A stretch of DNA of 40,883 nt from Halonotius pteroides (GTDB taxonomy: Archaea; Halobacteriota; Halobacteria; Halobacteriales; Haloferacaceae). This document shows positions 25,505 through 33,850 of the stretch, piece by piece (position 1 is the first letter of the stretch; every line of letters starts with the position of its first letter). The position numbers and the translations under genes are program-made. The DNA is taken from contig NZ_QMDW01000022.1 in assembly GCF_003605635.1 (NCBI RefSeq), positions 1 through 40,883 on the forward strand, written 5' to 3'. The notes under the pieces are model-generated. The model worked only from the letters and a program-made list of their open reading frames with translations. It had not been told where the DNA came from and did not search any database.

Positions 25505-25939
25505 ATGCACACACCGACCCGGAGACGCGTACTTACACTCACCGCCAGCGGAGTTGCCGCCGGACTCGCCGGCTGTGCGGGCGGCAGCGACACACCGAGC
25601 CCCTACGACGGGTGGCTCGACGGTGCGAACAACTTTGAGGCAGTGGTCGACCGTACCGGTACAGCGACGACAACGATCGAGGTGGGCGCACCAAGCCCAT
25701 ACGCGTTCAATCCAGCTGCCGTCCAGGTTAGCCCGGACACAACAGTCACCTGGGAGTGGACTGGTCGTGGTAGCAGTCACAACGTCGTCGACAACGACGG
25801 GGCCTTCGAGAGCGACTACTATCTTGAAGCTGGCAGCACCTTCGAGTACACTGTCACGGAGCCGGGCGTGTACAAATACTACTGTACCCCACACCAAACC
25901 CAGGGCATGCTCGGCGTCATTGAGGTTGTCGAGTCATAA
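25505..25939 (+). CDS. Halocyanin (lipoprotein blue copper protein)
   Basis: This encodes 144 residues. The N-terminus has a twin-arginine signal (TRRRVL) and a lipobox with lipidated C24 (LAGC), so the protein is exported folded and anchored outside the membrane. The plastocyanin-type domain has the copper ligands H92 (SSHNVV), C127 and H130 (YYCTPH), and M135 (GML). It would carry electrons at the cell surface to or from the respiratory chain. An AT-rich box about 30 bases upstream gives a leaderless start. The Gly/Ser and acid-rich linker after the lipid Cys is typical. It stands alone and is convergent with menC. Confidence 0.96.
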   Translation: MHTPTRRRVLTLTASGVAAGLAGCAGGSDTPSPYDGWLDGANNFEAVVDRTGTATTTIEVGAPSPYAFNPAAVQVSPDTTVTWEWTGRGSSHNVVDNDGAFESDYYLEAGSTFEYTVTEPGVYKYYCTPHQTQGMLGVIEVVES

Positions 25940-25967
25940 TCAACGAGCGACAGCCACCGGAGTCTGC

Positions 25968-27011
25968 TCAGCGGCGCACAGAGCTGAACCCATCGCCACA
26001 GAGCCCGCCGCCGATCGGGACGCTTGCGGTTCCCGAATCGAGTGTGACCGGATCGGCGGCCAGATCGTCGGCGAGTAACGAGGCTGTCGCCAGCCCACAG
26101 GGGCCGACAGCGGGGATTGCCGCCGCGACGTGCACCGCGGCCGTCCGAGCGATAACAGCGTCGATCGTCGTCGTCACCACCGGGTCGACACCGGCCTCCC
26201 GGGCGGCAGCGGCGGCCTGTGTTGCCTGCAACGGGCCGCCGAGAGCCATCGGTTTGAGGATCACCACATCGGCTGCGTCGGCATCGAGAACGGCCGAAAC
26301 AGACGCCGACGCCAGCGATTCATCGAGCGCGATGTCGACTCCGCGGCCGCGAAGTTCGCGGTGACTGTCGAGGTCGTCCGCGGCCAACGGTTGTTCGACG
26401 TAGGCAACATCGAGCGTGGCGAACGCGTCGATAGCCCGCTCGGCGGTTGGAACAGCCCACGCGCCGTTGGCGTCGACACGGAGCGCGATCTCGTCGCCGA
26501 CAGCCTCGCGGACAGCACGGACGCGTTCGATGTCGGCATCAAGCGATCGGGTACCGACCTTGAGCTTCAGGCACTCTGAGCCGCCGGCGATTGCCTCTTG
26601 GGCAGCCGTGACGGTTGCGTCAACCGTTCCGTCGCCGATGGTTGCATTCACCGGCACCTGTTGGGAAATCGGGGCAGCGTCGACGCCGAAGGCTTCCTGC
26701 CGAAGCATCGTCGCCAACGGGGTTTCCTGCTCCCGACCGCGCCTATCAAGACGGGCGAGTTCGACAGCATGGGCGGCCGCCGGTGTCGTCGCCGGATCGG
26801 GGGCAGTCGCAGGCAGCGTCGGCTCGGCCGCTTCAACTGCGTCTCGACAGTCGTTGAGCGATTCGGTCCAGCCAGCCAGCGGGGTGGCTTCACCGATACC
26901 GGCGACGCCTTCGGCGTCAATACCGACAAGAAATCCACGCCGCTGGGTGATCCGGCCACGAGCCGTGTGTAGCGGCGAATCGAGATCAAGACTGAACGAC
27001 TCAACCCACAT
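25968..27011 (-). CDS. menC: o-Succinylbenzoate synthase (enolase superfamily)
   Basis: This encodes 347 residues. It dehydrates SHCHC to o-succinylbenzoate in menaquinone synthesis. The barrel shows the expected residues of the OSBS/muconate-lactonising group: the KLK base motif in ECLKLKVG, then the metal ligands Asp in RVDANGAW, Glu in YVEQPL and Asp in ALDES, and the second Lys in VILKPMALGG. Homologs include dipeptide epimerases, but the one-base overlap with the menA stop and this pathway context make MenC the best call. It is the second gene of menA-menC. Confidence 0.9.
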   Translation of the reverse strand: MWVESFSLDLDSPLHTARGRITQRRGFLVGIDAEGVAGIGEATPLAGWTESLNDCRDAVEAAEPTLPATAPDPATTPAAAHAVELARLDRRGREQETPLATMLRQEAFGVDAAPISQQVPVNATIGDGTVDATVTAAQEAIAGGSECLKLKVGTRSLDADIERVRAVREAVGDEIALRVDANGAWAVPTAERAIDAFATLDVAYVEQPLAADDLDSHRELRGRGVDIALDESLASASVSAVLDADAADVVILKPMALGGPLQATQAAAAAREAGVDPVVTTTIDAVIARTAAVHVAAAIPAVGPCGLATASLLADDLAADPVTLDSGTASVPIGGGLCGDGFSSVRR

Positions 27012-27946
27012 CAGATCGCCAACCCCACGCCGAACAGCAGTGCGTAGCCAGCCAACAGCTTCCCGGTCGTCTCCAGTGCGGGGTTCAGCACCGCGCCACT
27101 CGTTTCAGTTCGAACCGTCTCAGCGACACGGATGGCGACCGGCAGCGTGACCAGCGGCAGCAACACACCCAGCGAGAAATCTGCCGCCAGCCACAACCAG
27201 ATCGGCACGATATACGCCACAGCGAGCAGGCCGATGTACTCCGCGCGGCTAAAGCCGTAGCCGAACCGGACGGCCAACGTGTGCTTGCCCGTCGTTTCAT
27301 CTTCGGCCTTATCACGGATGTTGTTGACGACGAGGATGTTCGTCGAGATGGCCGCGATCGGGAGACTGGCGACGACCGCTTCAAGCGTGATCGTCCCAGG
27401 CGGAATCGTCGTTGCCAGCGGCGCGGCGAGGACGGCTGCGGCTTGGACGTAGTAGGTGCCGGCGACGGCGATGACGCCGAAAAAGACGAAGACGAAGAGG
27501 TCGCCGAGGCCGTGATAGCCCAACGGATAGGGGCCACCGGTGTAGGCGATCCCGGAGATCACTGACAGCAGGCCGATGACGAGAATCGGAACCCCACCAA
27601 CATAGACGAGATAGCTGCCGACGACGACGGCAGCCCCGAAGGTGAGATACATCGCGGCTTTGACCTGCCCCGGCTCGATGAGGCCGGCCTGTGTCACACG
27701 GGTAAATCCCTCGCGGTCGTCGGTGTCGGCGCCCTGGATCGCGTCGTAGTAGTCGTTGGCGAAGTTGGTGCCGATCTGGATGAGTGCCGCGCCGACGAAG
27801 GCGGCAACTGCGGGGGCGACGGCAGCAACGCCGTCGTGGATGGCGAGGCCAACGCCGACGATCACGGGGGCGGCCGCCGCTGGTAGTGTCTGTGGGCGGG
27901 CAGCGGCGACCCAGGCCTGCCGGCGTGAGAGTTCCGTACCGCTCAT
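27011..27946 (-). CDS. menA: 1,4-dihydroxy-2-naphthoate polyprenyltransferase
   Basis: This encodes 311 residues. An integral membrane UbiA-type enzyme, it attaches a polyprenyl chain to 1,4-dihydroxy-2-naphthoate to make demethylmenaquinone. The first Asp-rich motif is NFANDYYDAIQGADTDDR at about residues 61-78, which binds the prenyl diphosphate with Mg2+; the second is NIRDKAEDETTGK near 207-220. About eight or nine hydrophobic segments are visible. Its stop overlaps the menC start by one base, so the two are coupled. It is divergent from the gluconate-dehydratase gene with 87 bases between starts. Confidence 0.95.
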   Translation of the reverse strand: MSGTELSRRQAWVAAARPQTLPAAAAPVIVGVGLAIHDGVAAVAPAVAAFVGAALIQIGTNFANDYYDAIQGADTDDREGFTRVTQAGLIEPGQVKAAMYLTFGAAVVVGSYLVYVGGVPILVIGLLSVISGIAYTGGPYPLGYHGLGDLFVFVFFGVIAVAGTYYVQAAAVLAAPLATTIPPGTITLEAVVASLPIAAISTNILVVNNIRDKAEDETTGKHTLAVRFGYGFSRAEYIGLLAVAYIVPIWLWLAADFSLGVLLPLVTLPVAIRVAETVRTETSGAVLNPALETTGKLLAGYALLFGVGLAI

Positions 27947-28033
27947 GACGGTGTTGGGGCCGGCGCGTGCCTGAATGTTGCTATTTGATCGCAGGTGAGG
28001 AGACTATTTACGAGTGGACACTAACGCCGACAC

Positions 28034-29263
28034 ATGGTCGATTACGACTCCTTACACGACCCGAACGCCGAATATACGATGCGGGAGCTGTCCGGCGAGA
28101 CGATGGGCGTCACCGCCAGCCGCGGCGGCGACCGCGATGTCGAGATCACCGACGTGCAGACAACGATGATCGACGGCAACTTCCCGTGGACACTCGTCCG
28201 GGTGTACACCGATAGCGGCGTCGTTGGCACGGGCGAGGCCTACTGGGGTGCGGGTGTCCCTGAGCTTATCGAGCGGATGAAACCGTTTGTCATCGGCGAG
28301 AACCCGCTTGATATCGACCGGCTCTATGAGCATCTGATCCAGAAGATGTCCGGTGAGGGCACGATCGAAGGCGTCACTGTCACCGCCATCGCGGGCATCG
28401 AGATCGCGCTGCACGATCTGGCTGGCAAGATTCTCGACGTACCGGCCTACCAACTGCTGGGCGGCAAGTACCGCGACGAGGTGCGGGTGTACTGTGACTG
28501 TCACACCGCCGACGAGGCCGACCCACAGGCCTGTGCTGACGAGGCCGAACGCGTCGTCGAGGAACTCGGCTACGACGCACTGAAATTCGATCTCGACGTG
28601 CCATCGGGCCTCGAAAAGGATCGCGCAAACCGCCATCTGCGCCCCGGCGAAATTCGGCACAAAGCTGAGATTGTTGAAGCCGTCAGCGAGCGCGTGAAGG
28701 ATCGCGCCGATGTCGCCTTCGACTGCCACTGGACGTTTTCCGGCGGCAGCGCGAAACGCCTCGCCGACGCCATCGAGGAGTACGATGTGTGGTGGCTCGA
28801 AGACCCCGTCCCGCCGGAGAATCTGGCGGTTCAAGAGGAGGTCACCAAATCCACCGTCACGCCGATCACCGTCGGCGAAAACCGCTACCGCGTCACCGAG
28901 GAGCGACGCCTGATCGAGAACCAAGCGGTCGACATCATCGCCCCCGACCTGCCGAAAGTCGGTGGCATGCGTGAGACCCGAAAGATCGCCGACGTGGCCA
29001 ACCAGTACTACATCCCGGTTGCCATGCACAACGTTTCCTCGCCGGTGGCGACGATGGCGAGTGCGCATGTCGGCGCGGCGATCCCGAACTCCCTGGCCGT
29101 CGAGTACCACAGCTACGAACTCGGCTGGTGGGCGGATCTCGTCGAGGAAGACGTAATTGAGGAAGGCTACATCGAGATCCCCGAGAAGCCGGGCCTCGGT
29201 GTTACACTCGACATGGACGCCGTTGCGGAACACATGGTCGACGGCGAGACGTTGTTCGACTGA
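28034..29263 (+). CDS. gnaD: Enolase-superfamily sugar-acid dehydratase (D-gluconate dehydratase-type)
   Basis: This encodes 409 residues. It is a Mg2+-dependent dehydratase of the mandelate-racemase group. Ligands and acid/base residues are visible: D230 and H232 (AFDCHW), E256 (WLEDPV), E282 (TVGENRY), H332 (AMHNVSSP) and E357 (AVEYHS). The sequence closely resembles the haloarchaeal GnaD I recall, which makes 2-keto-3-deoxygluconate from gluconate in the semi-phosphorylative Entner-Doudoroff route; a related sugar acid is possible. A TATTTA box about 27-33 bases upstream gives a leaderless start. Its stop lies inside a palindromic repeat, so the last few codons come from that element. Confidence 0.85.
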   Translation: MVDYDSLHDPNAEYTMRELSGETMGVTASRGGDRDVEITDVQTTMIDGNFPWTLVRVYTDSGVVGTGEAYWGAGVPELIERMKPFVIGENPLDIDRLYEHLIQKMSGEGTIEGVTVTAIAGIEIALHDLAGKILDVPAYQLLGGKYRDEVRVYCDCHTADEADPQACADEAERVVEELGYDALKFDLDVPSGLEKDRANRHLRPGEIRHKAEIVEAVSERVKDRADVAFDCHWTFSGGSAKRLADAIEEYDVWWLEDPVPPENLAVQEEVTKSTVTPITVGENRYRVTEERRLIENQAVDIIAPDLPKVGGMRETRKIADVANQYYIPVAMHNVSSPVATMASAHVGAAIPNSLAVEYHSYELGWWADLVEEDVIEEGYIEIPEKPGLGVTLDMDAVAEHMVDGETLFD

Positions 29264-29379
29264 GCGGAGCGAAGTCGAGCCAGCAAACTTCACATTTGCG
29301 TCGTTCGACTGAGCGGAGCGAAGTCGAGTCCGTGATTCTCTGAGCTGTGCTGTTCGACTGAGTAGCGCGACTCAGGCTC
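29254..29379 (+). repeat. Three palindromic units at exact 49-bp spacing
   Basis: Unit 1 is at 29254-29279 and unit 2 at 29303-29328, identical over 26 bases. Unit 3 at 29352-29379 is degenerate. Starts are 49 bases apart each time, with 23-base non-matching spacers. Each unit can fold with TCGACT pairing to AGTCGA around GAGCGGAGCGA. The first unit contains the stop codon of the dehydratase gene. Confidence 0.85.
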
Positions 29380-29474
29380 ACACGCCGCCGATCGATGTCT
29401 ATTGATCACTTAGCACAGTTGCCATCGCCTGTTTCGGCCTTCCTGTTGGTGAAATGGACGGATAGATCGATGAA

Positions 29475-29481
29475 TTTTATA
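29475..29481 (+). promoter_or_regulatory. TATA-like box of the receiver-DUF7504 gene
   Basis: TTTTATA lies 25-31 bases before the ATG at 29506 and supports that start over the upstream in-frame ATG codons. Confidence 0.6.
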
Positions 29482-29505
29482 CTTTGGGAGTCTACTATAC
29501 AATCC

Positions 29506-31086
29506 ATGCCTGCGGTGCCACAACTACTGTATGTAGATGATACTGCCGACACGGCAGCGTCCCGGGCTGAGACGCTTTCATCGGGCTACGAGTTTGAGGC
29601 CCATCCCGCCAGTGGCGTGGCTACCGCACAAGCAGCGCTTGAAAGCCACGACATCGATTGTGTCATCAGCGAGTTTCGCCTCGGCGACGATGACGGCCTC
29701 GATCTGCTATCGTACGTGCGCTCGGAACACGGCTCACTCCCGGTGATTCTCCTGATCGACGACGAACCCGAGGAGATCGCCCGCGACGCCTTCAACTCCG
29801 GTGCGACCGACCTCTTCCCCCGATCGATGATCGAACTCTCCTACGAGCCGCTGGTCGATCGGATCCGCGAGCTAACGACCGAGCCGGCAACGGTCACCGA
29901 GGAGATGCCGTCGGGGGCGGACGGCGGTAATGCCAACCCGGGCCCAACCGGGTCACCCTCGTCGATACCGACCGCCGCAGCCGCTACCACAGGTGAGACC
30001 GCGAGTGCTGAGACAACCGAGACGACAACGGCCACCGACACACCGGCTGGTGGGACAACGACTAACGACAATGCAGCCGACACAGCAGCCGGTGCGATGG
30101 CCCCTGAGGACACAACAACGGCAGCCACCAACGGCGCAAGCGACGATCTTGCTGTCTCCGATCTGGACATCGATCACCTCAGAGCACTCCCAAAAGAAGA
30201 GCTGATCACGCTGCTCGCCGAGATCATCGGCGATAGCGACGAGCCAGCGACCGAATCGGCTGCGGCGATGGCCGAAACCATCGATCCAACGGGTGGTACC
30301 GACACCCACGGAAACCCCCAGACGGCACCCCCCGAGACAGCCGGTGGCTCCGCCTCGACAACGAGTGAGCCAGCGATGACTGACGGCGCGGCAGCAACCG
30401 AGGAGCCGACACCCGAACCGGATACCGCGGCGACCCCTGAGCCAGACACTGCTACAGCGACCCCTGAATCAGCCCCAACCGACATCGAGTGGGAAGCCAC
30501 CGATGGCTACCACCGCCCGCCGGGACTTGATCTCTCCCCGGGAACGACGGTTCTCGTGCAATGTGGCTCACAGGATGGCCGCAAACACGACGCCCGGGAG
30601 GATCTCCTCGGCGTGGCCGAACCAAGCGACCGCAACATCCTCCTGATCCAGTACCGGTCGATGAACACCGATCGGCTGGCCGCGATCGCTGAAGCCGCCC
30701 AGCGGGTCAAAGTCATCACCGTCGGCTGTTCGCAGACGGTGCCGAACGCCGTCAGCGACACTGTCGAGGTTGTTACCATTAACAACCCCAACGACGTGAC
30801 ACGGCTCGGCATCCTCTCAACGAAAACGCTAGACGACTGGCAGGCCCTCGATGGTGGAATCAGCGTTGCACTCGACCCCCTCGATGTACTGTTCCGGTAC
30901 AAATCTGTTGAGGGCACCTTCCGATTTCTTCACATCTTCCTCGGCAAACTGAGTACCGGCGGCGCGGTCAGCTCCTTCTTTGTCAATCCTTCAGCCAGTA
31001 ACCCACAGGATGTGAACACGCTCAAACCGCTGTTCGATCACATCCTAACGGTCGATTCTGCCGGCGTCGATCTGGAAGGCAACTGA
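29506..31086 (+). CDS. Degenerate receiver fused to a DUF7504-like RecA-fold domain
   Basis: This encodes 526 residues in three parts. Residues 1-125 are a receiver fold with D11/D12 kept, but the phosphoacceptor is Glu56 (codon GAG, CVISEFRLG). The conserved Thr is replaced (LLID) and no clear Lys is found, so it cannot be phosphorylated normally; Glu may mimic the phosphorylated state. Residues about 130-335 are disordered Thr/Ala/Pro-rich, with one predicted helix at about 217-242 (DLDIDHLRALPKEELITLLAEI) that may be a docking motif. Residues 338-522 resemble the haloarchaeal DUF7504 domain, a RecA/KaiC-like fold; the Walker A position (QCGSQDGRK) is not a P-loop. The ATG is supported by a TATA-like box. 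CheF lies 1.3 kb downstream. Confidence 0.85.
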   Translation: MPAVPQLLYVDDTADTAASRAETLSSGYEFEAHPASGVATAQAALESHDIDCVISEFRLGDDDGLDLLSYVRSEHGSLPVILLIDDEPEEIARDAFNSGATDLFPRSMIELSYEPLVDRIRELTTEPATVTEEMPSGADGGNANPGPTGSPSSIPTAAAATTGETASAETTETTTATDTPAGGTTTNDNAADTAAGAMAPEDTTTAATNGASDDLAVSDLDIDHLRALPKEELITLLAEIIGDSDEPATESAAAMAETIDPTGGTDTHGNPQTAPPETAGGSASTTSEPAMTDGAAATEEPTPEPDTAATPEPDTATATPESAPTDIEWEATDGYHRPPGLDLSPGTTVLVQCGSQDGRKHDAREDLLGVAEPSDRNILLIQYRSMNTDRLAAIAEAAQRVKVITVGCSQTVPNAVSDTVEVVTINNPNDVTRLGILSTKTLDDWQALDGGISVALDPLDVLFRYKSVEGTFRFLHIFLGKLSTGGAVSSFFVNPSASNPQDVNTLKPLFDHILTVDSAGVDLEGN

Positions 31087-31244
31087 TCGGCGCACACCGC
31101 CGGCGAAAACGAGCGTGTCAGCAGCAACCGAGCGACGCGACTGGTCGACTATCGATGATTCATGACACCACCACACATCGTCGAAAACTGCCATACTGCG
31201 AGTCGATCATAACGCTTAACCGTAACTGTGGCATCATCTTTGGT

Positions 31245-31319
31245 AGCGGGATGGGATAGCCAGGAGATTCCGCCGGGCTCATAACCCGGAGACCGGTAGT
31301 TCAAATCTACTTCCCGCTA
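31245..31319 (+). tRNA. Initiator tRNA-Met (anticodon CAT)
   Basis: The acceptor stem AGCGGGA (31245-31251) pairs with TCCCGCT (31312-31318), giving the A1-T72 pair of archaeal initiators; the discriminator is A31319. The anticodon stem CCGGG/CCCGG has three G-C pairs next to loop CTCATAA, another initiator mark. Anticodon CAT at 31280-31282. The T arm is GGTAG/CTACT with one wobble. No intron, no encoded CCA. Confidence 0.96.
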
Positions 31320-31434
31320 CTTCTCACCACACGTTATCAACCGACTATCGTAGTCTGTTGTCTCACGGCGTTGCTGCTACGGGTTTCGAAGACCAAGTTA
31401 GACCAACAAAAACGCCGAGTGGGTCGACGATCCA

Positions 31435-31635
31435 CTACCGCAACTGCTTCACCGGCGCGTAGCCACGAGCCTCAAGCTTCCGTTCGACACGTTCGGATTC
31501 GGCGTCCACAGCGGCTGCGGCAGGTGTCTGTTGTCGCTGGGCCTGTCGGCGGCAGCGTTCTTGGGTCATCCAGCGGGATTTCTCCTCGTCGGTCATAGCC
31601 GCCCAGTCGGGCGGCAGGTCGTAATCGTGTCTCAT
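31435..31635 (-). CDS. Small charged protein, unknown family
   Basis: This encodes 66 residues, mostly charged helix: RHDYDLPPDWAAMTDEEKSRWMTQERCRRQAQRQQ, then an Ala/Glu stretch and a basic end. One Cys. There is no recognisable domain. A TATATA run at about 31672-31677 lies 37-42 bases upstream, giving a short leader. I chose ATG 31635 because the 56-residue upstream extension is AT-rich and hydrophobic, unlike a protein of this genome. It is divergent from the DoxX gene; the roughly 240 bases between them are unusually A/T-rich and hold only promoters. Confidence 0.6.
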   Translation of the reverse strand: MRHDYDLPPDWAAMTDEEKSRWMTQERCRRQAQRQQTPAAAAVDAESERVERKLEARGYAPVKQLR

Positions 31636-31876
31636 AGCGTCGTATGGGCAGTTGTATGGTACAGCGACACGTATATACGCCTTTTCGGTACTGATCATTC
31701 GTTGGCTGTCTAGTGTATTTTGAATTGATATCAGCTGTATCTCTGCATTTAAACGAAAGAAATAGCGTATTATTCGGCGTTTAAGACCGTTGTAATCAAC
31801 CATTGAGAATTCACTGTGCGCTGAGAGACCTTGGCGTTTATATCCCCGTGGTGTCTACCGCCTGTGAGATACTATC
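31636..31876. other. AT-rich divergent promoter region
   Basis: About 240 bases between two divergent genes hold no gene I can support. The composition is markedly A/T-rich compared with both neighbours. TATA-like runs are at about 31672-31677 (for the minus-strand small gene) and 31838-31843 (for the DoxX gene). Confidence 0.5.
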
Positions 31877-32260
31877 ATGGAATCAGATACTACTGACAGC
31901 CTCTCGACGCTGGGGCGAGTGTTGTTCGGTCTTGGCGTTGCCCTCCAAGCAACCGAGGACTTCCGCGAGATGGATGAGACGATCGAGTATGCCGACTCCG
32001 CTGACGTGCCGTTACCGGAGCTGTCGGCTCCGTTTGCCTCCGGGATGATGGTTGTCGGTGGGCTCGGGACAGCCCTCTGGCGGTTCCCGCGGCTGGCGAC
32101 CGGCGCGGTGGCGACGTTTCTGGCGGTGGTGACGCCGACGATGCACGACTTCTGGAACGCTGAGCCTGACGACAAAAGCGGTGAGCGACTGGCCTTCTTC
32201 GGGAATCTCGCTATGTTCGGGGCGGCCCTGGCATTTCTTCGAGCGGCATACAACCGATAG
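31877..32260 (+). CDS. DoxX-like membrane protein
   Basis: This encodes 127 residues. Four hydrophobic segments fit the DoxX fold (roughly residues 10-27, 50-70, 74-92 and 105-122). The N-terminal LGRVLFGLGVALQATEDF and the PTMHDFWN segment are family hallmarks. DoxX-type proteins act at membranes in quinone or redox pathways, but the function of this group is open. A TTTATA box at about 31838-31843 lies 34-39 bases upstream. It precedes cheF by 112 bases, in which cheF has its own TATA-like box. Confidence 0.85.
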   Translation: MESDTTDSLSTLGRVLFGLGVALQATEDFREMDETIEYADSADVPLPELSAPFASGMMVVGGLGTALWRFPRLATGAVATFLAVVTPTMHDFWNAEPDDKSGERLAFFGNLAMFGAALAFLRAAYNR

Positions 32261-32372
32261 CGACGTGTGGCCGTTGTGCCAACACTGTCGCTGTTGACAG
32301 CGGGCGCATCGAGCTAAATACATCATCGGCTGATCCGAAATATACAATACCATGTTCGATAATGGGTAAGTT

Positions 32373-33242
32373 ATGAGTGAGGAGGTTGTCGCGGATTTCA
32401 CCGGAAAGCTCCTCACCGAGGATATCGAGCAGCTCAAACCTGTCAAAGGACGTGTACTTCTCAACCGCGAACAGTTGGTGCTCGTAACAGGCGAGGGCAA
32501 AGAGACCATCTTTCTCTCGACGATCGTTAGCACAAACCCCGGGTCGGTCGCTGACAGCGTCTCACAGTTTCTTGCGGAAGCGATCGCGATCGCCTACGAG
32601 CGAAACGGAAATCGCCGGCAGGCGATCATCGGCGGTAGCCCGGAGACGATCGCCAAGTTTCGGACGCTGCTGTTCAAGCTCCTGATTGGCAAACAGACCG
32701 TTATCGCCAAACATCCCGCCAAACGCGGCGGTCGGGTGACCAACGCGCCGGCGAGAAAGATGCTTCTAGATCTTTCTGAGTCAGCGATCGAACTCAGCGC
32801 AGACGACACAACCGCCCGCATCAACGTCGAAGCTGTGATTGGGTTTGAACACGAACAACGGGAGTTGATGGATCGTGCTCGGCCGACATTGATCCTTGAT
32901 CACGCCGCCGGCAGCACAACGCTGACGACCTATATTTCGCTCCTTAGCAAGCGGAAGCTCACCTTTCTGAGTCAGTTTGTCCGACTCAACTACAGCAAGG
33001 TGGTCGACGACGTACGACAGACCGAGGTCAGCGATACCGAAACCCAAGCCCTCATCTCACTGTACAGTGCCGGCGGCAATGCGTCGCTGGACGGGATCGT
33101 CACCGATGACGACACCGACACACAGACTGTCGCCACGCACCTGCTCGAAAAGGAGTTGGTCACAAAAAAGGAGGGCGTCCTCTATCTCACCTCTCGCGGT
33201 GAGATCGTCGTCACCGAACAACTGGAATCGGTCAACGAGTAA
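32373..33242 (+). CDS. cheF: Taxis protein CheF
   Basis: This encodes 289 residues and matches the archaeal CheF (DUF439) family. CheF links the chemotaxis proteins CheY, CheC and CheD to the archaellum motor and is needed for switching. The first 200 residues form a beta-rich domain with the repeating pattern VLLNREQLVLVTGEGKETIFLS and IVSTNPGSVAD; the last 70 resemble a winged helix (ETQALISLYSAGGNAS, TRGEIVVTEQ). It lies away from the rest of the che/arl genes in this window. A TATA-like AAATATACAA run at about 32337-32346 sits 27-36 bases upstream. A five-codon upstream frame (ATG at 32352) ends before the true start. Confidence 0.93.
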   Translation: MSEEVVADFTGKLLTEDIEQLKPVKGRVLLNREQLVLVTGEGKETIFLSTIVSTNPGSVADSVSQFLAEAIAIAYERNGNRRQAIIGGSPETIAKFRTLLFKLLIGKQTVIAKHPAKRGGRVTNAPARKMLLDLSESAIELSADDTTARINVEAVIGFEHEQRELMDRARPTLILDHAAGSTTLTTYISLLSKRKLTFLSQFVRLNYSKVVDDVRQTEVSDTETQALISLYSAGGNASLDGIVTDDDTDTQTVATHLLEKELVTKKEGVLYLTSRGEIVVTEQLESVNE

Positions 33243-33266
33243 CCCGGCTCACACCGCGTCACACAC

Positions 33267-33551
33267 TCACATCGTGAACAGTTCGGTGTCGTCAGGCACC
33301 GAAAACAGCCCCATTCGAACGCCACAATCGAGCCAGCCGTAGCCGTAGGAAAACGCAGCCAAGGCGTTGACTGGGTCGTCAGCCGCCCGGAAGTGTCGCC
33401 CATCGCGCAGATACGATTCGGCCATCTCCTGACAGTCGGCGGCAGCCTCGCCACACGGCGTTCCGACCGGCGGCCGTATCGTCGCCGCCGCCAACGCATC
33501 AGCCAACATCTGCTCGTAGCGATCCGTTTTTTCATCAAGGTCAGCAGCCAT
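33267..33551 (-). CDS. DUF357 domain protein
   Basis: This encodes 94 residues that match the archaeal DUF357 family: helices with DRYEQMLADAL, YLRDGRHFRAADDPVNALAAFSYGYGWLDCGVRMGLF. It is a compact helical bundle of unknown function. Two Cys residues (C33 and C40) sit near the middle. It follows a small membrane protein on the minus strand by 51 bases and the helicase before that, so the three may be one operon. It is convergent with cheF (24 bases between stops). Confidence 0.9.
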   Translation of the reverse strand: MAADLDEKTDRYEQMLADALAAATIRPPVGTPCGEAAADCQEMAESYLRDGRHFRAADDPVNALAAFSYGYGWLDCGVRMGLFSVPDDTELFTM

Positions 33552-33602
33552 ATCCGCCGTCTCGCCGGCCAGTCGGAAAGCCGTTCGGCCGAGCGGCTGC
33601 CG

Positions 33603-33773
33603 TCACTCCGCGGCAGCCCGCTTCAGCACTAGCGGCGTCATAACCCCATCGAATGCGGCGATCCCATAGGCAACGAGCTGGACGGTTCCAGTAAGAAAAA
33701 AGTACGAGACAGCGGCGACGACGACCGCACCGGAGAGGCCGACACCCCATCGAAATATCGGGTTATGTAGCAT
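33603..33773 (-). CDS. Small two-helix membrane protein
   Basis: This encodes 56 residues with two hydrophobic stretches (about 11-27 and 32-50) and a basic end (KRAAAE). I chose ATG 33773 because the nine codons upstream are atypical. The family is not recognised by name, though small proteins like this are common in haloarchaea. It lies 77 bases after the helicase stop and 51 bases before the DUF357 gene, all on the minus strand. Confidence 0.7.
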   Translation of the reverse strand: MLHNPIFRWGVGLSGAVVVAAVSYFFLTGTVQLVAYGIAAFDGVMTPLVLKRAAAE

Positions 33774-33850
33774 AGCTCGTTGATCGGCTGTGAGACACAA
33801 AAGTCCGGCTATCGGTTCGACGCGCGTTTTACTGACGGTTTGTCACACAC

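Noticed and set aside
28052-29293. Long minus-strand reading frame opposite the dehydratase gene
   Set aside because: Antisense shadow of a clearly conserved enzyme, with no recognisable domain and no promoter-like box.
29254-29379. Mini CRISPR array (26-base repeats with 23-base spacers)
   Set aside because: Only two identical units, one overlapping a gene end; spacers are shorter than in haloarchaeal arrays (about 34-39 bases), the repeat does not match haloarchaeal CRISPR repeats, and no cas gene is near.
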